The notes under the pieces are model-generated. The model ran no database searches. It was not told the DNA's origin and saw only the letters and a program-made list of their open reading frames with translations. The position numbers were made by a program, and so were the translations under genes. Of a DNA stretch of 64,000 nucleotides, positions 18,898-27,310 are shown one piece after another. Source of the stretch: Komagataeibacter sp. FXV3. Its GTDB lineage: Bacteria > Pseudomonadota > Alphaproteobacteria > Acetobacterales > Acetobacteraceae. The stretch's first letter is position 1. The number at the start of each line of letters is the position of its first letter. The stretch covers positions 31,349 through 95,348 of the forward strand of contig NZ_VWPI01000082.1 in assembly GCF_015155755.1 (NCBI RefSeq), read 5' to 3'.

Positions 18898-19842
18898 TTA
18901 CATACCCAGTGTCAGGGAAGGACTGCGACTGCGTGAACAGCACAGGGCAATATTGCCTCCCTGTTCTTCTTCCGTCAGGACCATATCCCGATGGTCCCCC
19001 TCACCTGCCAGCAGCGGCACGACACAGGCCCCGCACATGCCCTGTTCACATGACAGGGGAACATCCACCCCCGCCGCAAGCAGGGCTGATGCGATGCTCT
19101 GCCCCGACGGCACGCTCACGACCTGCCCCGATTGCGCCAGAACCACCTCAAACGGCCGGTCCGAAAGGACATGCGCCGTTTCCGTGGGCCGGAAATATTC
19201 GGTATGGATCTGATCCGTCAGCCATCCTACTGCGACGGCATGGGCATAGACGGCATTCATGAACCCATCCGGCCCGCACAACATGATGGCCGTATCGGCA
19301 CATGGACTGTCCAGCGCATCCGGATACCCGTTTTTCAGGCTGGAACTGAAACGGACATGCGCCGCATAAGGGGGCTTGCGCAGCATGTCCCCAAACGGCG
19401 CGTGTTCAGGCACGCGCGCATAATAATAAAGCTGCCAGTCCGCGCCGTTTTGCTGCAACCGCGCCATCATGGACAGCAGCGGGGTCACGCCAATCCCGCC
19501 CGCGACAAGGATGTAGCGCCGTGCCTGCGGCAGGGGAAACGCATTGCGGGGCCTGGATATCCGCAGTTCCATCCCCTGCCGGGCCTGCGTGCACAGTGAT
19601 TCCGATCCACCACGGGAATCCGCTTCGCGCTTGATGCACAGTTCATAGGCGGATGGATCATCAGGCGGTCCACACAGGGAATACTGCCGGATCAGGCCCG
19701 AAGGCGTCATGACATCCACATGCTCGCCCGGTTCAAAATCAGGCAGGGCATCATCCCCGGCGCGCGCAACCAGACGCAGGCGCACGCACCCCATCCCTTC
19801 TGGAACGGCGTCACCAACGATTACAGGAAACAGGGTAGACAT
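18898..19842 (-). CDS. Flavin/2Fe-2S oxidoreductase, VanB-like reductase component
   Basis: The 314-residue protein passes electrons from NAD(P)H through FMN to a Rieske oxygenase. The N-terminal flavin-binding barrel carries RQYSLCGPPDD. The nucleotide domain has LVAGGIGVTPLLSM and MLCGPDGFM. The C-terminal plant-type ferredoxin domain has CEQGMCGAC and a later CC for the 2Fe-2S cluster. This order (FMN, NAD, ferredoxin) is that of vanillate demethylase and phthalate dioxygenase reductases. It begins 14 bases after the oxygenase gene. The substrate of the pair cannot be read from the sequence. Confidence 0.92.
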   Translation of the reverse strand: MSTLFPVIVGDAVPEGMGCVRLRLVARAGDDALPDFEPGEHVDVMTPSGLIRQYSLCGPPDDPSAYELCIKREADSRGGSESLCTQARQGMELRISRPRNAFPLPQARRYILVAGGIGVTPLLSMMARLQQNGADWQLYYYARVPEHAPFGDMLRKPPYAAHVRFSSSLKNGYPDALDSPCADTAIMLCGPDGFMNAVYAHAVAVGWLTDQIHTEYFRPTETAHVLSDRPFEVVLAQSGQVVSVPSGQSIASALLAAGVDVPLSCEQGMCGACVVPLLAGEGDHRDMVLTEEEQGGNIALCCSRSRSPSLTLGM

Positions 19843-19856
19843 GGTCTGCGTTTCCT

Positions 19857-20912
19857 TCAGGCGGTAAAGAACTGGCTCAGCCCCATCGTGCGCAGGGCAC
19901 GGCGATAGGCGATCGAACTGCGGTCGGCCATCACATGTGCCTCCAGCGTCGGGTCCAGCGGCAGGTTCTCCGGCTTCTGGGCTTCGACCAGCGCGCGGTC
20001 TTCCTCAAATACTTTCAGGTTGAAATCGTACACATCCTGCAGCGGCAGGTCCTTGTCGAAGTTACGGCACATCGGCGCGAACATGCGCGTCTGCCGGGCC
20101 GATACGGGGGATGCCGCATTCATGATGACAAGGCGGCCATTATCAGGAAAATGGATTTCCAGCGTCGCGACAAAAGGCACATGCACCCGGAAATGCCGCA
20201 GCCATTCAAAGCCCGGACGCCCGCGATCGGATTTGCCAATGGGGTAATTGCCGACACTGCTGCGGTATTCCGCCTCGAATCCATCCGGCGTAATGCGGGT
20301 TTTATAGGGTGGCACGACAGGGTTTTCAGGATCGGCAAAGGTATCGGTATGGACAAAGGCGAAATGCGCCACGTCAATGAACCCTTCGACCTGCCTTCCG
20401 GCAAAACCGGCAATATCGATCCATGGACAGTTGATCTGCTGGAAGTCCGGGTCATTCCAGTGCGGCATGGGGGGAATGGCGATCGCTTCCCCCTCCGGCC
20501 GCAGGCAGGTCCAGATCAGGCCATAGCGTTCCACCGCCGGATAGGTACGCAGGTTGAGCTTTGACGGAATGCCGCTGTCGGGATGGGCGGGGACCCTGAC
20601 ACACTTCCCCTGCCCGCCAAAACGGAACCCGTGATAGGCGCAGGCCACGGTCTGCCCATCGCCCTTGCCCATGCTGAGCGGCACGCCACGATGCGGGCAC
20701 AGGTCATCGGCAATGACAATATCCGCACCCGCCCGATAGATCACCAGCGGCGCATCCAGCAGGGTCACGCCCAATGGCCGGTCGCCCAGTTCACGCACAA
20801 GGGCTACGGGATACCAGCACCGGGCGAGGATGTTCCAGTCATCCACGTCAAACGTCATGGTGCGGGGCAGGCTGTGGGTATCGTTGGGGCGGGTGCTGGC
20901 GGCGGTGGTCAC
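19857..20912 (-). CDS. Rieske non-haem iron monooxygenase, VanA-like oxygenase component
   Basis: The 351-residue protein binds a Rieske cluster through C72, H74, C91 and H94, and a catalytic mononuclear iron through D180-x2-H183-x4-H188. The size and single-subunit form match O- or N-demethylating enzymes such as vanillate demethylase. It probably acts on a methoxylated or otherwise substituted aromatic acid. The start is GTG, with AGGAG eight bases upstream; an ATG at residue 19 is a fallback. Its reductase follows, and a divergent LysR gene starts 118 bases away. Confidence 0.9.
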   Translation of the reverse strand: MTTAASTRPNDTHSLPRTMTFDVDDWNILARCWYPVALVRELGDRPLGVTLLDAPLVIYRAGADIVIADDLCPHRGVPLSMGKGDGQTVACAYHGFRFGGQGKCVRVPAHPDSGIPSKLNLRTYPAVERYGLIWTCLRPEGEAIAIPPMPHWNDPDFQQINCPWIDIAGFAGRQVEGFIDVAHFAFVHTDTFADPENPVVPPYKTRITPDGFEAEYRSSVGNYPIGKSDRGRPGFEWLRHFRVHVPFVATLEIHFPDNGRLVIMNAASPVSARQTRMFAPMCRNFDKDLPLQDVYDFNLKVFEEDRALVEAQKPENLPLDPTLEAHVMADRSSIAYRRALRTMGLSQFFTA

Positions 20913-21030
20913 GATCGGTTCTCCTGAACGGGCCGGGGTGGCCCGGCGGCTTTCAGAAAGATCATTTCACACGCGATGTGCCCTCAGATATATCATAATT
21001 AATCCTTCTTCATTCTCAAAATAAGAACGC

Positions 21031-21936
21031 ATGCAGCCCTTTTCCCGCTTTCTGGTCTATTTCCTGGCTGTTGCCCGCCATCGCTCCATCCGCAAGGCAG
21101 CGGAGGAGCTGCATATTGCAGGGTCCGCCATCAACCGGCACATCCTGCTGGGTGAAAAACAGCTGCAGACCCCACTGTTCGAACGCCTGCCCACGGGCAT
21201 GCGCCTGACGGCGGCGGGTGAACTGCTGTATGGCTGTGCGCGGCGCTGGGTCAGGGAACTTGATGACCTGAACCGCCAGATTGATGACCTGAAGGGCATA
21301 CGTCGTGGCCAGGTTGACCTGCTGGCGCCCGAGGCCCTGTCACGCGCCTTCCTGCCCGAACTGGTCACGCGCATGAAGCACAGCCATCCCGGCGTGGTGC
21401 TGAACCTGAACATTCGCGATAACCGGCGGATCCATCATGCCCTGCTGTCTGGCGAAGGCGACCTTGCCCTTGTGCTGGACCCTGAAGAGATGCGCGACCT
21501 TACAATCCTGCGCCGCATGTCCTTTCCGCTTGGCTTCATCTGCCGTCCCGACCACCCGCTGGCGCAACATGGCGCTGTCAGGCTGACGCAATGCGCGGAT
21601 TACCCCATGGTGATACCGGAACAGCCGCTTGCACTTTCATCCGTCTTTGCACGGCTTATGGATACCCGGCGCATCATTCCCCACGTTGCGGCACGGGCCA
21701 ATAATGTCCAGATGATCATTTCCCTTGTCACGGGCGGGATCGGGATCGGTTTCCTGAGTTCTCTGGACGTGATGGCCGAAGTGATGCGGGGGGATCTGGT
21801 CTTTGTGCCACTTGTGGGCGCAAACGTGCCGCACCTTACGCTGGCGCTGGTGCATGACCGCACGCGCCAGCTTTCGCGCACCACGCATCTGGTCGAAAAC
21901 ATTATCGAGGACATCATGTCCCGGCATGTGGCCTGA
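21031..21936 (+). CDS. LysR-family regulator, divergent from the Rieske operon
   Basis: The N-terminal winged helix (residues 1-60, with RHRSIRKAAEELHIAGSAIN) is followed by a periplasmic-binding-like effector domain. The total of 301 residues is typical. Divergent orientation from the oxygenase-reductase pair is the classic arrangement for activation by the aromatic substrate. The 118-bp gap contains the AT-rich stretch ATATATCATAATTAAT, which could be its binding site, but no T-N11-A box is clear enough to assign. Confidence 0.9.
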   Translation: MQPFSRFLVYFLAVARHRSIRKAAEELHIAGSAINRHILLGEKQLQTPLFERLPTGMRLTAAGELLYGCARRWVRELDDLNRQIDDLKGIRRGQVDLLAPEALSRAFLPELVTRMKHSHPGVVLNLNIRDNRRIHHALLSGEGDLALVLDPEEMRDLTILRRMSFPLGFICRPDHPLAQHGAVRLTQCADYPMVIPEQPLALSSVFARLMDTRRIIPHVAARANNVQMIISLVTGGIGIGFLSSLDVMAEVMRGDLVFVPLVGANVPHLTLALVHDRTRQLSRTTHLVENIIEDIMSRHVA

Positions 21937-21960
21937 ATGGACTCTTTCGAAAGAAAAGAC

Positions 21961-21997
21961 GACCGGTCTAATTTTTGTCTGGACATGCCGACCGGTC
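21961..21997. promoter_or_regulatory. Paired GACCGGTC palindromes before the TetR gene
   Basis: The same 8-base palindrome occurs at 21961-21968 (followed by TAAT) and 21990-21997, just before the TetR start at 22016. The motif also occurs twice before the next transcription unit, which points to one repressor acting at both promoters. Confidence 0.7.
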
Positions 21998-22015
21998 ACC
22001 CATATATAGACTTCC

Positions 22016-22609
22016 ATGAAGATCGCAGAGAAACATCGCGCTGCCCGGCAGCACATTCTGGAAGCGGCCCGACCGCTGATCGGCCAGCGTGGTTTCTCGG
22101 CCGTCGGTCTGGCGCAGATACTTGATGTCGCGGGCATTCCCAAGGGGTCGTTCTACCACTACTTCGAATCAAAGGAAGCCTTTGGCGAGGCCCTGCTCCA
22201 GACCTATATCGACGATTACCTGATCAAGATGGATGACATCCTGGGAAACGACGATGAGAACGCCGCACAGCGGATCACCCGCTACTGCCAGTTCTGGCGC
22301 GACACCCATATCGAAGGGCAGATCGGCAACAAATGCCTGATCGTAAAACTGGCGGCGGAAGTCTCGGACCTGTCCGAACGGATGCGCGCCATTCTCGATG
22401 TCGGCACCCGCACGGTCATTGACCGGATCAGTGCCGTCATTGCCAAAGGACAGGAAGAGGGATCGATTGGCAGCACACAGCCCGCGCTGATGTTGGCGGC
22501 ATCCCTTTACCAGCTCTGGCTGGGGTCGACGCTCATGGTGAAGATCACCCACAGTTCTCCACCGTTTGATCATGCGTGGGAGGCAAGCAGGCGGCTTCTG
22601 GAAATCTAG
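22016..22609 (+). CDS. TetR-family regulator, NemR/AcuR-like
   Basis: The 197-residue protein has a DNA-binding domain (FSAVGLAQILDVAGIPKGSFYHYFESKEAF) typical of the NemR/AcuR subgroup, which senses reactive electrophiles and aldehydes. The single cysteine (NKCLIVKLAAE) lies in the position region where such regulators carry a sensing thiol; its role here is untested. It precedes a YqhD-type aldehyde reductase and an aldehyde dehydrogenase, and GACCGGTC palindromes flank both promoters. The natural inference is an aldehyde-induced detoxification regulon. Confidence 0.88.
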   Translation: MKIAEKHRAARQHILEAARPLIGQRGFSAVGLAQILDVAGIPKGSFYHYFESKEAFGEALLQTYIDDYLIKMDDILGNDDENAAQRITRYCQFWRDTHIEGQIGNKCLIVKLAAEVSDLSERMRAILDVGTRTVIDRISAVIAKGQEEGSIGSTQPALMLAASLYQLWLGSTLMVKITHSSPPFDHAWEASRRLLEI

Positions 22610-22654
22610 CGTGCCGGACATGCCCCAACGGTCTGTCCTGCGATTTTAATAGAT

Positions 22655-22680
22655 GACCGGTCTAATAGAGACGACCGGTC
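22655..22680. promoter_or_regulatory. Paired GACCGGTC palindromes before the aldehyde reductase
   Basis: Copies at 22655-22662 and 22673-22680 are 18 bases apart. The first is followed by TAATAG and the second by CAATAG, so the two half-units are near direct repeats. They overlap the expected promoter of the reductase gene that starts at 22695. Confidence 0.72.
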
Positions 22681-22694
22681 CAATAGGTGCAAAG

Positions 22695-23852
22695 ATGCAG
22701 AATTTCGAATTTTACAACCCCACACGGGTCCTGTTTGGCAAAGGCATGATTGCGCGCCTTGATGACCAACTATCGCCCGAAGCCCGCGTGCTCGTGCTGT
22801 ATGGTGGCTCCAGCGCCGAACGCAGCGGCACGTTGAACGAAGTGCGTGCGGCCCTGGGCAACCGGACCTTCCGTGAGTTTGGTGGCATTGAAGCCAACCC
22901 CACTTACGAAACCCTGATGAAGGCCGTGGCCATGGTGCGGGAAGAGAAGCTCGACTTCCTTCTGGCCGTAGGTGGCGGGTCGGTCATGGACGGCACCAAG
23001 TTCGTGGCCGCCGCCGTGCCGTATGAAGGCGAGCCGTGGGATATCCTGGTCAGCAAGGGCGACGCGGCGAAGAAGGCGCTGCCACTGGGCACCGTTGTCA
23101 CCCTGCCCGCCACCGGGTCTGAAATGAACTGCCTGAGCGTGATTTCACGCCAGTCCACGGGCGACAAGCTGCTGTTTTCCAACCCGCTGGTCTATCCGCG
23201 CTTTTCCGTTCTGGACCCCATGCGCACCATGAGCCTGCCCATGAAGCAGGTCATCAACGGTGTCGTGGACTCCTTCGTGCATGTGATGGAGCAGTACATG
23301 ACCTATCCGGTCGATGGCATGGCACAGGACCGCTTTTCCGAAGGGCTGCTGTCCAGCCTGGTGGAAATCGGGCCGCGTATCATTGCCACGCCAGATGATT
23401 ATGACCTGCGCTCCAACCTCATGTGGGTTGCGACCCTGGCGCTGAATGGCCTGATCGGCGCGGGCGTGCCGCATGACTGGACCACGCACATGATCGGCCA
23501 TGAAATCACGGCGAAATACCACATCGACCATGCCCGCACGCTGGCCATGGTGTTCCCTGCCCTGCTGAAGGTACGCCGCGCCGAAAAGCGCGCCAAGCTG
23601 CTGCAGTATGCCGCACGGGTGTGGAACCTGACCGAAGGCACGGAAGACGAGCGGATTGATGCCGTCATTCGCAAGACCGAAGAGTTCTTCGAAAACCTTG
23701 GCGTGCCGACCCGCCTGTCTGCCTACGACATCGGGGCGGAAGGCATCAATGATCTGGTGAAGCAGCTTGAAGATCACGGCATGACCCATCTGGGTGAAAA
23801 CGGTGATGTCACGCTGGATGTCAGCCGCCAGATACTTGAAGCGGCTGCCTGA
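22695..23852 (+). CDS. yqhD: Iron/zinc-dependent aldehyde reductase, YqhD type
   Basis: This is an NADPH-dependent enzyme that reduces a broad range of aldehydes to alcohols. From MQNFEFYNPTRVLFGKGMIA to the end (DVSRQILEAA) the sequence matches my memory of E. coli YqhD almost segment by segment. It includes the cofactor loop AVGGGSVMDGTKF, the metal-binding VVDSFVH, HMIGHE and DHARTL, and EKRAKLLQYAARVWN. The frame opens at 22653, but that start lies inside the operator pair, so ATG 22695 is chosen; an AAAG sequence is its only weak ribosome site. It is followed by an aldehyde dehydrogenase 81 bases downstream, so the aldehyde can be either reduced or oxidised. Confidence 0.94.
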   Translation: MQNFEFYNPTRVLFGKGMIARLDDQLSPEARVLVLYGGSSAERSGTLNEVRAALGNRTFREFGGIEANPTYETLMKAVAMVREEKLDFLLAVGGGSVMDGTKFVAAAVPYEGEPWDILVSKGDAAKKALPLGTVVTLPATGSEMNCLSVISRQSTGDKLLFSNPLVYPRFSVLDPMRTMSLPMKQVINGVVDSFVHVMEQYMTYPVDGMAQDRFSEGLLSSLVEIGPRIIATPDDYDLRSNLMWVATLALNGLIGAGVPHDWTTHMIGHEITAKYHIDHARTLAMVFPALLKVRRAEKRAKLLQYAARVWNLTEGTEDERIDAVIRKTEEFFENLGVPTRLSAYDIGAEGINDLVKQLEDHGMTHLGENGDVTLDVSRQILEAAA

Positions 23853-23933
23853 TTTCCACTGAACGACCACCGGGATACGGCCACACGCCGTATCCCGGAC
23901 ATAACTGGCTATATTAAGGGACAGATATCCAAA

Positions 23934-25325
23934 ATGGCTTACGCATCAACCAATCCCTATACCAACGAAGTTGTCGCCACCTTCCCCGATGCCACAGATG
24001 CCGAAGTGCAGGCAGCCCTGAGCGAAGCACATGCCGCCTTTGAAAGCTGGCGCGACACGTCCTTTGCCGACCGCGCAAAGGTCATGAACGCTGCGGCCGC
24101 CATCCTGCGTCGTGACATTGACAAATATGCCCGCCTTGGCACGCTGGAAATGGGCAAGCTGTTCGAGGAATCAAAGAAGGAAGTCATCCTTTCCGCCGAG
24201 ATCTTCGAATACTATGCCAGCCACGCCGAAGAACTGCTGAAGCCGGAAATCCTGCCCGTTGCCAACCCGGCGGAAGGTAAACCCGTTCTGGTTCACGAAC
24301 CGCTGGGCATCGTGCTGGCGATCGAACCGTGGAACTTCCCCTTCTATCAGGTCGTGCGCATCATCGCACCGCAGCTTTCGGCCGGTAATGCCGTGCTGCT
24401 CAAGCACGCATCCAACCTGCCGCAGTGTGCCGCAGCCTTTGATACGCTGATGGCCGAAGCGGGCCTGCCCAAGGGCCTGTTCCGCAACCTGTATGCGGCA
24501 CGTCCCCACACCGCCATGATCCTGAACGACCCGCGCGTGTGTGGTGTCGCCCTGACGGGTTCGGAAGGGGCTGGCACCGTGATTGCCGGCATTGCAGGCA
24601 AGGCGCTGAAAAAGGCAACCATGGAACTGGGCGGCGCGGATGCCTTCATTGTTCTGGATGACGCCGATGTGGAAAAGGCAGCCCGCTGGGCAGTGATCGG
24701 CCGGCACTGGAATGCTGGTCAGGTCTGTGTCTCGGCCAAGCGCCTGATCGTGGCGGATGCGGTTTATGACCAGTTCCTTGCCCTTTACAAGGAAGGTGTT
24801 GCCGCCCTGAAGGCCGGTGACCCGATGGACCCGGCCACAACGCTTGCCCCCCTGTCGTCACAGGCCGCGGCAGACGACCTGCGCGATCAGGTTACGCGGG
24901 CGATGGATCTGGGTGCGAAGGTCGAGATTATCGGAGCACCGGTGCCTGAACAGGGCGCGTTTTTCCAGCCGCTGCTGATGTCCAACCTTGATGGGAAAAA
25001 TGCGGCCCGCCACTGGGAATTCTTTGGCCCCGTAACCCAGATCTACCGTGCGAAGGACGAGGCGGACGCCATCCGCATCGCCAATGACTCCCCTTATGGG
25101 CTGGGTGGCTCGGTTTTCACCCGCGACGAGGCACGTGGTGCACGTGTGGCCCGCGCCATCCGCACCGGCATGGTGTTCATCAACCATCCGCTGTCGCCCA
25201 AGGCGGACCTGCCGTTTGGTGGCATCAAGAACTCGGGCTATGGCCGTGAACTGATCGGCCTTGGCATCAAGGAGTTCATCAACCACAAGCTGATTAACGT
25301 GGTTGATATCGACGCGGCGTTCTGA
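23934..25325 (+). CDS. NAD(P)-dependent aldehyde dehydrogenase, succinate-semialdehyde type
   Basis: The 463-residue protein has the family's substrate channel EPWNFPF, catalytic glutamate in MELGGAD, catalytic cysteine in GQVCVSAKR and late EFFGPV and GGIKNSGYGREL motifs. The short N-terminus and the EESKKEVILSAEIFEYYA segment fit the YneI/Sad-like succinate-semialdehyde group, although other short aldehydes are possible. It probably shares the transcript with the aldehyde reductase upstream. Two hairpins after the stop mark the end of the unit. Confidence 0.92.
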   Translation: MAYASTNPYTNEVVATFPDATDAEVQAALSEAHAAFESWRDTSFADRAKVMNAAAAILRRDIDKYARLGTLEMGKLFEESKKEVILSAEIFEYYASHAEELLKPEILPVANPAEGKPVLVHEPLGIVLAIEPWNFPFYQVVRIIAPQLSAGNAVLLKHASNLPQCAAAFDTLMAEAGLPKGLFRNLYAARPHTAMILNDPRVCGVALTGSEGAGTVIAGIAGKALKKATMELGGADAFIVLDDADVEKAARWAVIGRHWNAGQVCVSAKRLIVADAVYDQFLALYKEGVAALKAGDPMDPATTLAPLSSQAAADDLRDQVTRAMDLGAKVEIIGAPVPEQGAFFQPLLMSNLDGKNAARHWEFFGPVTQIYRAKDEADAIRIANDSPYGLGGSVFTRDEARGARVARAIRTGMVFINHPLSPKADLPFGGIKNSGYGRELIGLGIKEFINHKLINVVDIDAAF

Positions 25326-25334
25326 ACCAGACCA

Positions 25335-25375
25335 TTGAGGATAATGACGGGATGGCTTCCTGTCATTATCCTCAA
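25335..25375. terminator. Long hairpin after the aldehyde dehydrogenase
   Basis: The arms are 18 bases each (25335-25352 and 25358-25375) with one mismatch and a 5-base loop. The core arms read AGGATAATGAC and GTCATTATCCT. No U tract follows directly, so this may protect RNA ends or act with the next hairpin. Confidence 0.7.
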
Positions 25376-25384
25376 TAATAAAGT

Positions 25385-25428
25385 CCCCTCGGTGACATCT
25401 GTTACTGAGGGGATTTGTATTTTTATTT
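25385..25428 (+). terminator. Rho-independent terminator
   Basis: CCCCTC at 25385-25390 pairs with GAGGGG at 25407-25412 with a partly paired middle, followed by a T-rich run ATTTGTATTTTTATTT. It ends the aldehyde operon. Confidence 0.75.
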
Positions 25429-25429
25429 A

Positions 25430-25495
25430 ATAACAAAAGTACAATGGAAAGTATTTTTAAAACTTTTTGAAAAAACTTCAGAAAAAACTTTCTTA
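25430..25495 (+). repeat. Dispersed AT-rich extragenic repeat, copy C (degenerate)
   Basis: The copy keeps AAACTTTTTGAAAAAACTTC and the flanking AGTATTTTTAAAAC, but has lost the AAGCTT core. It lies between the aldehyde operon terminator and the convergent tannase gene. Confidence 0.45.
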
Positions 25496-25514
25496 TGGTC
25501 CGCTGGGCAAACCC

Positions 25515-27113
25515 TTAATGGGCGTCGGGCGATACGCAGGCAAAACTGGCGGCATCATCCATGTTGCCATGGCCATCATAACGCGCGACTTTCGGCCATG
25601 CGCAGAGTGGCCGCGTACGCACGACCTGCCCATTGTCCACGCGGGCCGCAATGATCTGCTCCGGCGCCTGTTTGTGGCTGACCCAGTTATCAATCGCACC
25701 CAGCTTGCTGAACGTGTCACACGCCGCACCGCCATAGCAGTGTCCCATGCCCGGAATGGTTATCAGCCGCACAGCATCCGCACCCGCAGGCCCGGCATTG
25801 CGCTGCACCGCCTGATAATATCCCGCCAGCTGTTCAGGGTTATGCCCATCGTTCCAGCCGATATACATGAGCAGCCTGCCACCATGACGGAAGAAAGGCG
25901 TCAGATTGTCATCCACATGCAGTAATGGCCCGACCTTGCGCGTGGCTTCCTGAATGTCCGTGTCCCATTTCAGCGTTGTCCAGTTCCAGTCCGGGTTCTG
26001 GAACGCTGCGTATCTGAACAAATCAAGGGCAACAGGGAACGGCTTGCCATCAGCCGAGAACCCGTCCTCGCTCCCCTTTGCCGGGCCGGGGAAAATGACC
26101 TGGTGCGTTTGCGGGTCAAGTGGCCCCTGATAGATATTATTGGCGGCCTGCACCTCGTTCGCAGTCAGGCATTTTGCCGTGTTCTTGCCCTTGCACTGCA
26201 ACTGTTCGGGGGTGAAGGTGCATTTGTCCGGTTCATCCAGAAAACCCTGTTTCCTGCCAACCGGTGACGCACAGGCATTCATGACCGCCGTGTTCAGCAG
26301 GTGGAATTTGTCCCGCGATACACGCAGGGCCGGGTTATGGTAGCTCATCCACCCTGCCCATAGCTGTTCGGCATTGAAGTTCACGATCGGATTGGGCGGC
26401 GCGCCGGCCACGATCCCGTCATAGTCCTCGGGATAGCGCCTGGCCTCGATCAGCCCTTCAAGTCCCCCCAAAGAACAGCCGATCCAGTAGGCATGCGCGG
26501 CCTTCCGTCCATAGAAATTCCGGATCAGCGCCTTTGCCGCCACCGTCATCAGGTGATCGGCACGGTAGGCGTAGTCGATCATCTTTTCCGGGTGCCCCAG
26601 CGTAAAACGTCCCCCCTGTCCTTCGGGGGCGGAACTGTCATGCCCGGTGTCAGTGCTGGCCACGGCATAGCCTTCGGCTACACCCGTCGCCATGCCGTAA
26701 TACATGAGCGAACCGGCCCAGCCAAAATTGCCAACCCCCAGCAGCTTGCCATTCCACCCCTTGAGCGGCAGCCAGACTTCCGTGCGGATACGGGAATCAG
26801 ATGACGGATGCAGCGTAATGGCCACACGGCAGAACGCGGGATTGGGGGCCTGTGTCGGGCGGCCCGCCACATTCATGCCCGGTGCTGACATGATGCGGGT
26901 CAACTGGTCCTGTGGCGGCTGCCAGCTTCCGGCAGCTACGGTCTCCACCATGGTGAAGGTCGCATCCGGCAGGGCACGGTGGGCAAGATCAGCGCAGTCC
27001 GTGGCGTGGGCATCCGCCATACCCAGCACCACAAACCCGGTCCCCGCGACCAGCAGGGACAACAGGCGGGACAGTCCGCATGAAGGTTTCGGACGGGATA
27101 CAGGATGGGACAT
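25515..27113 (-). CDS. Tannase/feruloyl-esterase family hydrolase, exported
   Basis: The family hydrolyses esters of gallic or hydroxycinnamic acids. The protein has a long signal peptide (SRLLSLLVAGTGFVVLGMA, then DAHA). The catalytic serine is in GCSLGG, with the partner cysteine of the CS-D-HC motif, an aspartate region around YIGWNDGHN, and the histidine-cysteine in GMGHCYGG. The frame extends to 27221, but ATG 27113 has AGGA seven bases ahead and starts the signal peptide. It probably works outside the cytoplasm on plant polyphenol esters. The upstream neighbour on the other strand is a DUF3500 gene. Confidence 0.92.
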   Translation of the reverse strand: MSHPVSRPKPSCGLSRLLSLLVAGTGFVVLGMADAHATDCADLAHRALPDATFTMVETVAAGSWQPPQDQLTRIMSAPGMNVAGRPTQAPNPAFCRVAITLHPSSDSRIRTEVWLPLKGWNGKLLGVGNFGWAGSLMYYGMATGVAEGYAVASTDTGHDSSAPEGQGGRFTLGHPEKMIDYAYRADHLMTVAAKALIRNFYGRKAAHAYWIGCSLGGLEGLIEARRYPEDYDGIVAGAPPNPIVNFNAEQLWAGWMSYHNPALRVSRDKFHLLNTAVMNACASPVGRKQGFLDEPDKCTFTPEQLQCKGKNTAKCLTANEVQAANNIYQGPLDPQTHQVIFPGPAKGSEDGFSADGKPFPVALDLFRYAAFQNPDWNWTTLKWDTDIQEATRKVGPLLHVDDNLTPFFRHGGRLLMYIGWNDGHNPEQLAGYYQAVQRNAGPAGADAVRLITIPGMGHCYGGAACDTFSKLGAIDNWVSHKQAPEQIIAARVDNGQVVRTRPLCAWPKVARYDGHGNMDDAASFACVSPDAH

Positions 27114-27310
27114 GACGGTTTCCTGACGGATCATTGCAACAAAGCGGCGGCCATGCCGGACAGTCCGGTAAAACGGATACCCCCATGACAACAGACCATA
27201 TTCTGGACAGGAAAACCACAAAAGGGAAAGCCCTTGATCCCGTGACGCCCGGCGGGCAGTGTTCGGTCACACGGGAACGATCCCATGCAATGGCGAAAAG
27301 CAGAGGACTG

